A stretch of 64,000 bases of DNA from a virus (IMGVR_UViG_3300021963_000021:235944-299943); one strand, 5' to 3'; shown: positions 35,088-43,688, numbered from the stretch's first letter. The notes: a model not told the origin generated them from the letters alone. Program-made: numbers and translations.

Positions 35088-35464
35088 TTATCTCCGTACC
35101 TTAACAACCATTCTGTTAGAGCAGGGCCCATTAGTTTAGCTCGGATCTGATATTGGTATCCGTAGCTCATTGGGTCTGCCATTCTGTACCACGTCGGCGT
35201 GTCTGCAGCATTTTTCATAATCCACTGTCCCTGATCACTTTTTTCCCATTCGTACAAGGGCTGGGCAGCATACAGGTCTGGGTCCTCTACATCTCCCAAT
35301 GAAAATTGATGAACAACAACTTCTTTACATTCTTCCACACGATCTCCTACGATGTTGTACTTATAACGTGGTGGTGTATGAGTATATGGAGAATGATGTT
35401 TAAAATAAGAATCAGCCAAATACTGATTAACACTGGCAGATCTATCCGGCCCATTTGGCCACAT
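35084..35464 (-). CDS. hypothetical protein, 126 aa
   Basis: Start at the ATG 35464 preceded by AGAGAGCAT; a longer frame to 35542 would overlap the upstream gene. Tyr/His-rich N-terminus, no motif of the neighbouring family. Unknown. Confidence 0.6.
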   Translation of the reverse strand: MWPNGPDRSASVNQYLADSYFKHHSPYTHTPPRYKYNIVGDRVEECKEVVVHQFSLGDVEDPDLYAAQPLYEWEKSDQGQWIMKNAADTPTWYRMADPMSYGYQYQIRAKLMGPALTEWLLRYGDK

Positions 35465-35480
35465 TATGCTCTCTTTGACT

Positions 35481-35747
35481 TTACCCACGTAAGCCCCATG
35501 CCATAATAAACAGCAGTGCTTCTCGACTGTCTTCGAACACAAACTTTCTGCCTACATGATGATAACCTGAATTACAGTTTGCTTCACACCATTCTAGGAT
35601 GTTTATTGATCGCTTTCTGCTGCCAAGGGTTTCTAGTACAACTGATTGCCAACCAATCTCTTTGTAAAGTTCAAACAGTATTTCCGCATCTATTTCTTTG
35701 GCTATTTCTTTGCCTAGTTGTTCTGTTATTTGTTCTTCTAGGTTCAT
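35481..35747 (-). CDS. small protein of the F-x-L-R-W family, 88 aa
   Basis: CEANCNSGYHHVGRKFVFED followed by ALLFIMAW is the family C-terminus, with a Cys pair as in 36710. Acidic helical N-terminal half. ATGA overlap upstream. Confidence 0.65.
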   Translation of the reverse strand: MNLEEQITEQLGKEIAKEIDAEILFELYKEIGWQSVVLETLGSRKRSINILEWCEANCNSGYHHVGRKFVFEDSREALLFIMAWGLRG

Positions 35748-36136
35748 AGTCTGCTCTCCAACTCTTTTTCAAAAATACCCCACCCTAGTCTACTCTTCGG
35801 TGTATTTTTTCTAGCCTGTACACACAGATATCCTTCATTATCTACAGTAACATCCCATCTATAATATTGTTCACTGTATAGGTAATCTTTAAGGTCTCGT
35901 AACAATCTTATCGGATAAACAAAATCTATATCTATAGTCGATAAAGCACTGTTCCTTTTTCCTTTTAGGATATCTAACAGTTTAAGTTTCTCTAGATTTT
36001 TTTCATTTAATGGCTCGAACGATACACGGTCGTAGAGAGCATAACCATCATAATGCTGCCCCAATGCTTCATCTTTGATTTTATTAAAGTCATATTCGCG
36101 GATGATGACTTTTCTTCGTAGTGTTCTTATCGCCAT
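35744..36136 (-). CDS. hypothetical protein, 130 aa
   Basis: Start at the ATG 36136, overlapping the upstream stop. Basic N-terminus. The C-terminus ARKNTPKSRLGWGIF lacks the family motif. Unknown. Confidence 0.6.
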   Translation of the reverse strand: MAIRTLRRKVIIREYDFNKIKDEALGQHYDGYALYDRVSFEPLNEKNLEKLKLLDILKGKRNSALSTIDIDFVYPIRLLRDLKDYLYSEQYYRWDVTVDNEGYLCVQARKNTPKSRLGWGIFEKELESRL

Positions 36137-36516
36137 TTTAATATAAAGATAGTTCTGTCCATTTCGCTGCGAAACCAAAACTTGCGATTATTAGCGTACC
36201 AACGCTGCTCAGGTTCTGGCGCTTTGTTTTCTGCCCATATAGAATGTTCCGCTGATCCGAACATCTCTACACACCATTGTTCCATTTCATGCCAATCACC
36301 GCCGAGAGGTTCTGCGGTGTAATATCTAGCACCGTAGACTTTTCCTTCAGACAGTCGTATATCGATCAGTGGCTGTGAGTACACATCCTGGAATAAACGA
36401 TTAAGAGCATTCAAAGCACTTTTGCCCATTTGTCGTCCAGTAATCTGAACCACTCCTTTGCCTTTGTATTGTGCCATCTTATCTAATAAGTCTTTCTGCC
36501 AAGGTTGTATATTCAT
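36127..36516 (-). CDS. P-loop-like N-terminus joined to an F-x-L-R-W domain
   Basis: 129 aa from the ATG at 36516 (ATGA). ITGRQMGKSALNALNRLFQ near residue 25 resembles the RQxGKS-type Walker A of large terminases. It is followed by the family C-terminus KFWFRSEMDRTIFILKWR. It is too short to be a terminase; probably a nucleotide-binding fragment captured by the family. Confidence 0.6.
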   Translation of the reverse strand: MNIQPWQKDLLDKMAQYKGKGVVQITGRQMGKSALNALNRLFQDVYSQPLIDIRLSEGKVYGARYYTAEPLGGDWHEMEQWCVEMFGSAEHSIWAENKAPEPEQRWYANNRKFWFRSEMDRTIFILKWR

Positions 36517-36713
36517 GACGACCAACGTAAACAGAACATCATAAACTCTTTGCCGTCTTTGAAACACCAAGTATTAGTATCACTGTTGTAATACCAATTG
36601 GGTTCATAGTAGCCACCGTGATAGAGCTTTTCTTCGCACCAACGATAAATGTCATCACTGTTACCTTTGGCACGAGTTTGGAAAGGCCAAATTGACTTGT
36701 TCATAACTCTCAT
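36513..36713 (-). CDS. small protein of the F-x-L-R-W family, 66 aa
   Basis: Start ATG 36713 (ATGA with upstream). RWCEEKL then TWCFKDGKEFMMFCLRW gives the family signature. Basic N-terminus. Confidence 0.62.
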   Translation of the reverse strand: MRVMNKSIWPFQTRAKGNSDDIYRWCEEKLYHGGYYEPNWYYNSDTNTWCFKDGKEFMMFCLRWSS

Positions 36714-36967
36714 TTCAACTTGTTGCCTTCTGCTGTGGCCCAACGAAGCATAAACATCGTAGCATCGTAGTCATCTTCGAACTGCCAATACAATGCGTGA
36801 TAAGTTTCTTGTCGCCATAATCCGTTACAGTTTTCTTCACACCATGATTTCATTAATTCGACAGTTTCGTATCCGACCGTTTCAAAATTAACTCGATGAC
36901 TAAAGGTGGCACGAGCTCTTGTTGCCAAGATCTCGTTCACACTACCAACCTTTAATCCTCTACTCAT
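36710..36967 (-). CDS. small protein of the F-x-L-R-W family, 85 aa
   Basis: Start ATG 36967 (ATGA). KSWCEENCNGLW then YWQFEDDYDATMFMLRWA: the clearest family member, and the N-terminal half has its own LATRARATF segment. Unknown role. Confidence 0.65.
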   Translation of the reverse strand: MSRGLKVGSVNEILATRARATFSHRVNFETVGYETVELMKSWCEENCNGLWRQETYHALYWQFEDDYDATMFMLRWATAEGNKLK

Positions 36968-37227
36968 AACCATTTCAACATAAACAGTTCACAAGTTGCT
37001 TCATCTTGAAAAATGATAGCCCATTCTTCTCTGGCCTTTATAGTAACACAGTTCCAATCTTTTTGATATGTGTGGCCACGTTCTTCCATCCATTCATGTA
37101 TGGGCGGAATTGGGTGTAGCTGCTCAAAGCCTGTTTCGTAGTAAAGTACATCATACACTTCCGGAGCGGTAAGAATCAGCGCATACGGACACTTACCAGT
37201 CCATGTATTTCTGTATACCACAGGCAT
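36964..37227 (-). CDS. small protein of the F-x-L-R-W family, 87 aa
   Basis: EWMEERGHTYQKDW then WAIIFQDEATCELFMLKWL. Start in TAATG overlap with the metallophosphoesterase stop. Confidence 0.62.
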   Translation of the reverse strand: MPVVYRNTWTGKCPYALILTAPEVYDVLYYETGFEQLHPIPPIHEWMEERGHTYQKDWNCVTIKAREEWAIIFQDEATCELFMLKWL

Positions 37228-38081
37228 TACACTTCCAATATAAGATTGTCGTCATAGCCAGTTTGCTCGCTGTATCCTTCATTTTCATAACCACGTGGAT
37301 TACAGACAACTCTAGTGTCGCCGATCATGTAATCAAAACAGTGATGCGTGTGGCCGTGTGTCCACAGTTTGATCTGAGGATGATCCATGATAAACTCGCT
37401 GAGTTCGCTATGATAACCACCGTTCATCAGTGTGTCGTGTGCGTACTGCGGATGTATACTTTGATGGCTAGGACTGTGATGACCGACTACAACACATTTA
37501 CTATCTTTGTTATCAGCTAACACCAATTTAAAATACCGTAGAGTCTTGACATGCCGTTCAAAGATATCCTGTGTAGACATAGGAGCGTAGCCACGATGTT
37601 CGTTGCGAATGATGCGGAAGTCGTTCATCATATCTTTCAAAGCGTGCATAGTCAGTGGGTCGTGCTTGTTACAGTCAGTCCACAGTGTGGCACCTAAGAA
37701 CAACACATCGTCGATTTGTTTGACTTCGCGCTCTAAGAAATAGACGTTAGGGAATTTGTTACATTCTTCTCGTAGATAATCTAGGCCAGCATGAAACTTG
37801 CCATGATAGAACTCGTGATTGCCAGCCACGTAGATCACGTGAGGAAACTGAAAACTCACACGCTTCAAGAAATCACGAAAGCGTAGAGCAGCGGCCTGCC
37901 TGCGTCCAAGACCTGCTAAGTCCACGTGAGAATACATACCGTACTCCATGTGTGGATGGTCATGGAGATCCTGTGCGACCATGATGTCGCCGCTGAGAAT
38001 TAACACATCGTAGTTGTGATTGTTTGGGACATTGAAGTCACTGAATTCTAGATGTATGTCCGATACTAATTTGATTTTCAT
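37227..38081 (-). CDS. metallophosphoesterase
   Basis: 284 aa from the ATG at 38081. All calcineurin-like motifs are present: SDIHLEF (DxH), LSGDI, AGNHEFYHG (GNHE), VVGHHSP and THGHTHH (GHxH). Probably a phosphodiesterase/phosphatase acting in the cytoplasm; possibly a cyclic-nucleotide or nucleic-acid phosphodiesterase. Interesting beside a phage adenylate cyclase, but no substrate can be read from sequence. Confidence 0.9.
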   Translation of the reverse strand: MKIKLVSDIHLEFSDFNVPNNHNYDVLILSGDIMVAQDLHDHPHMEYGMYSHVDLAGLGRRQAAALRFRDFLKRVSFQFPHVIYVAGNHEFYHGKFHAGLDYLREECNKFPNVYFLEREVKQIDDVLFLGATLWTDCNKHDPLTMHALKDMMNDFRIIRNEHRGYAPMSTQDIFERHVKTLRYFKLVLADNKDSKCVVVGHHSPSHQSIHPQYAHDTLMNGGYHSELSEFIMDHPQIKLWTHGHTHHCFDYMIGDTRVVCNPRGYENEGYSEQTGYDDNLILEV

Positions 38082-38097
38082 TTTTAATTCTTTCTGT

Positions 38098-38328
38098 CTA
38101 AGTAGACTGTTCGATACGAGCTCGAATACTAGCGTCAACGCAAGTACCTTCCATTACTGTGATAGTGGCATTTTGCTCTGCTTCTTTAACTAACTCACGC
38201 ATATGTTCTTTTTGTCGTTCTAGGGATGATCGACATTGTTCTTCATGTAAGAAATAAGTCTTGGCCTGCATAAACTCGCAATGAGTATTAACACAGATCC
38301 ATAATATTGGAATAAAGATTTCAATCAT
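38098..38328 (-). CDS. small protein with N-terminal membrane segment, 76 aa
   Basis: A hydrophobic stretch at about 1-14, then a charged helix and several Cys. It may be periplasmic. ATGA overlap with the upstream gene. Not recognised. Confidence 0.58.
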   Translation of the reverse strand: MIEIFIPILWICVNTHCEFMQAKTYFLHEEQCRSSLERQKEHMRELVKEAEQNATITVMEGTCVDASIRARIEQST

Positions 38329-38906
38329 TCTTCTAGTCCGTTTTGTTTTGCGTAGGCAGCTCTGGCCTCTTCACGCTTGATTTCGCATGGCGCACAGATA
38401 GTACGAATCCATCCTTGGCCGCCTGTGGTAGCTGGATTACCGCATTCTTCGCAGGTACAGCCGCTCATGCTTTCTGCCATACGAACCATGCCGTTGATAT
38501 GATCGTCACCGCCTGTGTAATAGAAGCGCAGTGTGCCAAACTTCTCTTTGACTTGATCTACAGTGACCTGCGGTACGATAGGGCGCACATCACGGAATCC
38601 TCTTTCAAGAGTTTCTTTCATACGGTCATCTGCGTCCAGCCAGCCACCGTAGTATTTTTCAAGCTCAGTGATATCCCCGGCCATGGCCGCAGCGATCATT
38701 TCATTGTACTTGGTATCGCTGTTATAATTTTTAACACTCCAATCGATGTGATGTTGGATGTTAGAGCACAGGCTACGAAGTATGTTATACCAACCATCGC
38801 CACACTCGAATCCCCAACACATACAAGTTTCAGTCATAGACTTGCGTCTGTTTACAAACAGCTTGGGGAAATCACTACAGAGTTTTTCATCTAGTTCTTG
38901 ACGCAT
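38325..38906 (-). CDS. zinc-ribbon-containing phage protein, 193 aa
   Basis: Start at the ATG 38906 preceded by GGAGCTCCT; a longer frame would begin inside the promoter. The C-terminal CTCEECGNPA ... CAPCE is a Cys4 zinc ribbon, preceded by EKFGTLRFYY, a phrase common in phage proteins of this type. Function unknown. First gene after the promoter at 38938-38966. Confidence 0.72.
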   Translation of the reverse strand: MRQELDEKLCSDFPKLFVNRRKSMTETCMCWGFECGDGWYNILRSLCSNIQHHIDWSVKNYNSDTKYNEMIAAAMAGDITELEKYYGGWLDADDRMKETLERGFRDVRPIVPQVTVDQVKEKFGTLRFYYTGGDDHINGMVRMAESMSGCTCEECGNPATTGGQGWIRTICAPCEIKREEARAAYAKQNGLEE

Positions 38907-38937
38907 AGGAGCTCCGGATATGGGATAATATGCTATT

Positions 38938-38966
38938 ATTATAGCACCGACTGGTTTCTCTGTCAA
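38938..38966 (-). promoter_or_regulatory. sigma-70 promoter, perfect consensus
   Basis: TTGACA (38961-38966), 17-nt spacer, TATAAT (38938-38943). Drives the minus-strand run from 38906 down. Confidence 0.93.
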
Positions 38967-39003
38967 CGGTTAAATACACATATAACAACTGTTGGAGCGA
39001 AAA

Positions 39004-39285
39004 ATGGGCGACATCTTTAAAATTATAGGCGATTTGGGTATGCCAATCGCAGCAGCGTTAGCAGGCGGGTATTTTGTATACTTAACAATCAAGCTGCTTT
39101 TACAGGGCGTTTTAGGCAGTATAAAAGGCATGGCCGGTATTATTACTGCGTTGGACAACCGTGTAAAAACAATGAACCACGATGTTGTACGTATTGATAC
39201 TATTGTATCCAACGCACTAGGATTGCGCCCAGATGTAGATCGTATTGCTAGAGCGGATGGAAAGAATGATGCGAGAAGGGACTAA
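39004..39285 (+). CDS. small membrane protein, possibly holin-like, 93 aa
   Basis: Start ATG 39004 after GGAGCG. GMPIAAALAGGYFVYLTI is one membrane helix, followed by an amphipathic helix (LDNRVKTMNHDVVRIDTIV). The same architecture occurs at 39627-40001 (FPIVMAVGLGFIIKYV plus LDNDLIRLNQKV), so the two are paralogues. A late-like GTTAAATA lies about 30 nt upstream. Holin/spanin-type role is a guess. Confidence 0.65.
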   Translation: MGDIFKIIGDLGMPIAAALAGGYFVYLTIKLLLQGVLGSIKGMAGIITALDNRVKTMNHDVVRIDTIVSNALGLRPDVDRIARADGKNDARRD

Positions 39286-39287
39286 AA

Positions 39288-39488
39288 ATGTTATATTTTG
39301 ATTACAATTGGGATTTAAGCCCTGCTGGAATAAGGCTCGACGAGGAACTCGATACAGATAATCTAGGTTGGAAGGGCGGCGACTATTTTCAACTGGTAAA
39401 CATAAACGGTAAACAGATGTTGAAACGAGTCGATCCGTTGGTTAAATTTATTAAAGATGGAGAAAAGGTAAATGTTCAAACCAAGTAA
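39288..39488 (+). CDS. hypothetical protein, 66 aa
   Basis: Starts MLYFDYNWDL, soluble, beta-rich, with a KGGDYFQLVNINGKQML segment. Follows the holin-like gene by 2 nt and overlaps the next small gene by 17 nt. Unknown. Confidence 0.6.
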   Translation: MLYFDYNWDLSPAGIRLDEELDTDNLGWKGGDYFQLVNINGKQMLKRVDPLVKFIKDGEKVNVQTK

Positions 39489-39627
39489 ATTGGAGAGTTG
39501 GTATGACAGTTTACCTGCCCATACAAAAGAATATATAAAGAACCAACCAGTATGGCATGATAGAGACATCTATAAAGCACTTGCTATAGGATTTTTTGTA
39601 GGATTAATTGTTGGAGTGATGTTATAA
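39472..39627 (+). CDS. small membrane protein, 51 aa
   Basis: ATG 39472 within the end of the previous gene, GGAGAAAAGG just upstream. 51 codons, ending TAATG over the next start. Charged N-terminal 32 residues, then one C-terminal membrane helix (ALAIGFFVGLIVGVML) with GxxxG-type spacing. Fits the membrane-protein cluster here. Confidence 0.7.
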   Translation: MFKPSKLESWYDSLPAHTKEYIKNQPVWHDRDIYKALAIGFFVGLIVGVML

Positions 39628-40001
39628 TGGATGTAGTAGAGTTAGTTAATAAGTATGGTTTTCCGATTGTCATGGCAGTGGGCCTTGGCTTCATTATTAA
39701 ATATGTTTGGACATGGGCCACCACTGAAGTTAAGCCGGTAATCTCAGATGCTAATACTGTGTTGATCGCTCTGATTGATCGCATTCGTATGTTAGACAAT
39801 GATTTGATTCGTTTAAATCAAAAAGTAAACACAGTATTACATCTGCGTGGTAAGATGATTGAAAGTGACCGCGTTATGGAAACAGCATTAGTCGAAGCAC
39901 AGGCAAATAAGAAATTTCACGAAGCCATGGACGAAGCGGATAAAATATCAAAGAAGCCAGAAACTTCAGATGACAAAGAATCAAAGAGCGGAAGCTCATA
40001 A
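39627..40001 (+). CDS. small membrane protein, possibly holin-like, 124 aa
   Basis: N-terminal membrane helix at about 12-30, then a coiled-coil-like helix and a lysine/serine-rich acidic tail. Paralogue of 39004-39285 with a longer tail. Start overlaps the preceding stop (TAATG). Confidence 0.65.
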   Translation: MDVVELVNKYGFPIVMAVGLGFIIKYVWTWATTEVKPVISDANTVLIALIDRIRMLDNDLIRLNQKVNTVLHLRGKMIESDRVMETALVEAQANKKFHEAMDEADKISKKPETSDDKESKSGSS

Positions 40002-40002
40002 A

Positions 40003-40100
40003 GAACACACCTTAGGACCCGTTTAATTACGGTGTGTGTGCCCGGCTGCTGGGCGAGGATGATAGTAGGAGTCGTGCCCGAGGGCATCCTCAAGTGAGCT
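40003..40100 (+). ncRNA. structured leader or small RNA
   Basis: Three consecutive hairpins in the 116-nt gap: ACACAC/GTGTGT closing CCGT-TTAATT-ACGG (40005-40037), GCCC-GGCTGCT-GGGC (40040-40054), and GAGGAT/ATCCTC closing GCCC-GA-GGGC (40055-40091). It is followed by AAAGGA and the amidotransferase start. The density of pairing, GC-richness and position fit a riboswitch-like leader or a processed RNA; I cannot match it to a known class. Confidence 0.45.
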
Positions 40101-40117
40101 TTATGAAAGGATCGGAA

Positions 40118-40768
40118 ATGAAAGGCAAAATCGCACTATTCATTCATCACCCTAAGTGTTCAATTGAATGTGGTAACGGAATTCTAGAAGCCCTTCAACC
40201 GTATTATAAATTTAAAATATTCACACGCTGGCATCTTGATGCCAATTTTTTTGACGATGTCGATATGATAGCAGTGCCCGGAGGCATCGGAGATTCAGAT
40301 AGCCACGAAGCACTCTTTAGAGAAAACGGAGAACGTGTACGTAACTTTGTAAAAGGTGGTGGCAAGTATCTAGGAATATGTATGGGAGCATACTGGGCGG
40401 ATCAGTATTATTTTGATCTGTTCAAAGACATACGTGCTAGCCAATACATCACTCGCCCTGGCACAGATACAAAAAGACCCCATGCCAAGGCGCAGCGAGT
40501 GTTATGGAAAGGTCAAGAAGAACTCATGTACTTCTACGATGGCTGTGCTTTCCATGGAGAAGGTTTAGATACAGCAGATATCTATAGCCTTTATCCAAAC
40601 GGAGATCCTATGGCAATAATACAGGATAATGTAGGTGCTATAGGATGTCATCCAGAAAGTGAAATCAGTTGGTATACAGAATATCACAGTTGGATGAAGC
40701 CCTATTATCACGGTGGGCGACACCATGAATTATTGCTAGACTTTGTTAACGATTTATCCAAGCGATAA
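40118..40768 (+). CDS. class I glutamine-amidotransferase-like (BPL_N) protein
   Basis: 216 aa from the ATG at 40118 (AAAGGA 7 nt upstream). IAVPGGIGDSD, GGGKYLGICMGAYWA with the nucleophile Cys, and GCHPESE with the catalytic His are the glutaminase-like site. Layout resembles biotin-protein-ligase N-terminal domain proteins. Substrate unknown. Confidence 0.75.
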   Translation: MKGKIALFIHHPKCSIECGNGILEALQPYYKFKIFTRWHLDANFFDDVDMIAVPGGIGDSDSHEALFRENGERVRNFVKGGGKYLGICMGAYWADQYYFDLFKDIRASQYITRPGTDTKRPHAKAQRVLWKGQEELMYFYDGCAFHGEGLDTADIYSLYPNGDPMAIIQDNVGAIGCHPESEISWYTEYHSWMKPYYHGGRHHELLLDFVNDLSKR

Positions 40769-40771
40769 ATA
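40764..40771 (+). promoter_or_regulatory. late promoter core GATAAATA
   Basis: GATAAATA ends 4 nt before the desaturase ATG (40776), the same arrangement as at 17003-17010; a leaderless mRNA is predicted. Confidence 0.6.
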
Positions 40772-40775
40772 TTTC

Positions 40776-41489
40776 ATGGATAAAATTATAGCAACGTTAG
40801 TGATGACGCACATCACGATAATCGCAGTTACCTTATATCTACATAGAAGTCAGGCACACAGAAGTGTAGAGTTTCACCCTGCGGTTAATCACTTTTTTAG
40901 ATTCTGGTTATGGCTAACAACAGGCATGACTACTAAGGCTTGGGTAGCAGTACACCGCAAACATCATCAAAGCACAGATGTAGAAGGTGATCCACATAGC
41001 CCACATATCTTTGGTATATGGCGACTATTAACAGGCGGCTGGAGTCTGTACCACGAAGCTACCAAAGATCCTAGATTCGTTTTAAAATACGGAGTAGGAA
41101 CTCCTAAAGATAAGATAGAAACATTCTACACTAGATATCATCGCCACGGCATTCTCTTAATGTTAGTCATAGACTTGTTATTATTTGGGCCGTGGGGTTT
41201 TCTAGTGTGGGGTGTACAGATGATATGGATACCATTTTGGGCTGCTGGCTTTATCAACGGTATAGGACATTGGTGGGGATATCGCAATGGACACACTGAT
41301 GACCACAGTCGCAATGTAAGTCCTTGGGGCATATTGATTGGTGGGGAAGAATTACACAACAACCATCATTTAAATCCAGCAAGTCCTAAACTAAGTCGTC
41401 GATGGTTTGAATTTGATGCTGGTTGGTTTTGGATTAAGGTTTTAAGTTTTGTAGGGCTTGCAAAGGTTAGAAATCTTAACACCGTTTAA
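40776..41489 (+). CDS. fatty acid desaturase
   Basis: 237 aa from the ATG at 40776. The three histidine boxes of membrane acyl-CoA/acyl-lipid delta-9-type desaturases are present: HRSQAHR, HRKHH, and HNNHH. Four hydrophobic segments. It inserts a double bond in acyl chains and could change host membrane fluidity. Shorter than most bacterial forms (about 300 aa). Convergent with the small gene at 41442. Confidence 0.9.
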   Translation: MDKIIATLVMTHITIIAVTLYLHRSQAHRSVEFHPAVNHFFRFWLWLTTGMTTKAWVAVHRKHHQSTDVEGDPHSPHIFGIWRLLTGGWSLYHEATKDPRFVLKYGVGTPKDKIETFYTRYHRHGILLMLVIDLLLFGPWGFLVWGVQMIWIPFWAAGFINGIGHWWGYRNGHTDDHSRNVSPWGILIGGEELHNNHHLNPASPKLSRRWFEFDAGWFWIKVLSFVGLAKVRNLNTV

Positions 41490-41618
41490 ACTAAAAGTCT
41501 TTAGGTAAGTTTCCATGTCGCTGTTATATGCGATCATCTTGGCTGGTGCCATAAATTTAAATTGTAGCATCAGCCAAACCGAATAATCAATCCACCAATC
41601 TATTGGAGTGTACATCAT
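41442..41618 (-). CDS. small hypothetical protein, 58 aa
   Basis: Start ATG 41618 in ATGA coupling with the adenylate cyclase stop. N-terminal part is aromatic and hydrophobic (DWWIDYSVWLMLQFKF), possibly membrane-associated. Its last 48 nt overlap the convergent desaturase gene. Confidence 0.55.
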   Translation of the reverse strand: MMYTPIDWWIDYSVWLMLQFKFMAPAKMIAYNSDMETYLKTFSLNGVKISNLCKPYKT

Positions 41619-43663
41619 TTTTCGTGAGCGATAAATTCGCCCTGCCAGTTTGGACCTAGATCTTGTTGCTTCATAAACTCGCAACGTTCGATCCAGATCT
41701 TGTAATACTTGTCCATTTGTCCACCGAATGTACCTTTTAACTTAGAACACATGTCGGCTGCTTCGTCGAACTTCTTAGCTTTATATAACGCTTGCATTTC
41801 GTTGTACTTTGCTAAATCTTTACTCCAGTCTGCTCCGTTAGGACGTAGTGCTGTATAGATTAAGTCTGCCACTGACTTGCCCTTAGGTTGTAAGTTATCA
41901 ATCATCAAATAGAAGAAATCATCTTTAGTTCTGTTGTAAGTTTCGGCACCGATAATACATAGCACACCATAAGCCTTACAACGTGCTTCTAGTCGAGCGG
42001 CTGTTGAAACCATGTCACCTAGAATGTCATAGCTATGTCTGTCAGTTGATCCCATCTCACCAATAAAGCCAATACCTGTATTACAGCCCCAACCCATTGC
42101 GGCTGGTGGTAAGCCTTGTGCTTCCATTTCTTTTGTATAAGCATCAACAGCGTCTAACATCTGTAAGCCAACAGCAACAATAGTTCTAGCATGATTAGGA
42201 TCTTCGATAGGAGCACCATGTATGTGCATTGACGCATCGCCTACATACTTGATAACCATACCTTTGTTGTCCATAATAGGACGACTGATAGCATCCATGT
42301 AGCCGTTCATATACTTGCCTAGTCCAGCAACGTCATCACCGTAGTGTTCACCAATTGGAGTAAAGCCACGTAGGTCACTGAACATGACTGATACGTCTTT
42401 ACGCACACCACGTTTGATTAGGTCTGGATCTTTTTGTAGCATCTCTACTACTTCTTTAGAGCAATAACCAGCAAACTGTTTCTTGATAGCTTGCTTCTGT
42501 AAGAACTCGCTTACAAACTTAACGCCATAACAATGAAGAGCAACGAGCCCAAGGCCAATCGAGATCGCAGTCGCGTCTCCCAAGACAAGCCAATTACTGA
42601 AAGCGTACATAGTACCAGGAATAACGGCACCAATAATAACCACAGTAGCACCAATGCCAACATAAGTCCACCTCGATAAGAAAATTAATAATAAACCAAA
42701 TGCTGCCAATGCTAGTATTTCAACACCGTCGGCATAATCCGGACGCTGTATAACCACTCCATTAATCATAGTTGTAATAACCGCAGCCTGTAGTTGATGC
42801 GGAAATACTGCGCCCACTGCTGTTGGTACTGGATTGCTGATACCTGCGGCAGTAGGACCTACTACAACAACGGCACCTTCAAAGTCTTTAGGCAAATTAG
42901 TTAAATTGTACGACTTGTTGGTTTGACTCCAATCAATCCATACACGGCCTAGATTGTCTGTGGTAACAGGACCAAATTTAGGCACACGCATTTTCTCAAC
43001 GCCGCCTTCGAATAGTTTTACTTGGAACGTAGTGTCACCTGCGGCTACACGTAGGGTTTCCATAGCTAGGCTAGGATATAATTTTTCATCAACAGCAACG
43101 ATCAGCGGCATACGACGATTAACACCATCTACTTCTGGTAGTGTGTTTACAATTCCAACACCAGCTGCGGCACTTTCTAATTGTGGTACGTTAGCAATAA
43201 GTCCCGGATATGCGACGATTTGATCTAACCATTCTGGACCTAATACAGCACTACCCGGAACACGGGGTGTATTTTTTGTTTTATCGCTGGGGATACTAGG
43301 AAGTATTACTGGATAATTTTTAAGAGCGGCTCCAAGATCCCTATCTCCACCAGTGCGATCGCGATCAGCCATGAGCACATTGAGAACAACAAGGCCAGCG
43401 TTACGATGATACAGGTCTTCAATAATTTCAGCATAGTTAACCCTCGGTAGTGGCCATTGACCATATTTGTCTAATGCTGCTTCGTCTATGTTTACTGTAA
43501 CAATATTATTTGGAGCAGCAACTTCTTTTGGTTGTGTGATTAGTGTATCGAAGTAACGTAGTCTTACGCTTTCGACAAATGTGGGGTCTGCTACACGTAT
43601 GCCCACTACTAAGGCTAGCGTTAGTAGAGCAGTCCAAGGGCTTAAAAGGATTTTTTTTAGCAT
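41615..43663 (-). CDS. CHASE2-domain class III adenylate/guanylate cyclase
   Basis: 682 aa from the ATG at 43663 (4 nt after AATAAATA; a GTG at 43666 is possible). Residues 8-25 are a membrane anchor, about 30-320 an extracytoplasmic CHASE2 sensor, about 325-400 three membrane helices, and about 415-610 the cyclase (SVMFSDLRGFTPI with the metal-binding Asp, KYVGDASMHIHG, and a C-terminal STAARLEARCK). It would make cAMP or cGMP in response to a periplasmic signal. A sensor cyclase in a phage is rare. Confidence 0.9.
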   Translation of the reverse strand: MLKKILLSPWTALLTLALVVGIRVADPTFVESVRLRYFDTLITQPKEVAAPNNIVTVNIDEAALDKYGQWPLPRVNYAEIIEDLYHRNAGLVVLNVLMADRDRTGGDRDLGAALKNYPVILPSIPSDKTKNTPRVPGSAVLGPEWLDQIVAYPGLIANVPQLESAAAGVGIVNTLPEVDGVNRRMPLIVAVDEKLYPSLAMETLRVAAGDTTFQVKLFEGGVEKMRVPKFGPVTTDNLGRVWIDWSQTNKSYNLTNLPKDFEGAVVVVGPTAAGISNPVPTAVGAVFPHQLQAAVITTMINGVVIQRPDYADGVEILALAAFGLLLIFLSRWTYVGIGATVVIIGAVIPGTMYAFSNWLVLGDATAISIGLGLVALHCYGVKFVSEFLQKQAIKKQFAGYCSKEVVEMLQKDPDLIKRGVRKDVSVMFSDLRGFTPIGEHYGDDVAGLGKYMNGYMDAISRPIMDNKGMVIKYVGDASMHIHGAPIEDPNHARTIVAVGLQMLDAVDAYTKEMEAQGLPPAAMGWGCNTGIGFIGEMGSTDRHSYDILGDMVSTAARLEARCKAYGVLCIIGAETYNRTKDDFFYLMIDNLQPKGKSVADLIYTALRPNGADWSKDLAKYNEMQALYKAKKFDEAADMCSKLKGTFGGQMDKYYKIWIERCEFMKQQDLGPNWQGEFIAHEK

Positions 43664-43688
43664 CACATATTTATTGATAAATTACTGT
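43664..43688. promoter_or_regulatory. divergent late promoters
   Basis: AATAAATA (43668-43675, minus) lies 4 nt from the cyclase ATG; GATAAATT (43676-43683, plus) lies 5 nt from the SGNH-like gene ATG. Only 25 bp separate the two start codons. Confidence 0.6.

Noticed and set aside
36127-36516. Terminase large subunit
   Set aside because: Only a 20-residue Walker A-like segment in a 129-aa protein; rest is the small-protein family domain.
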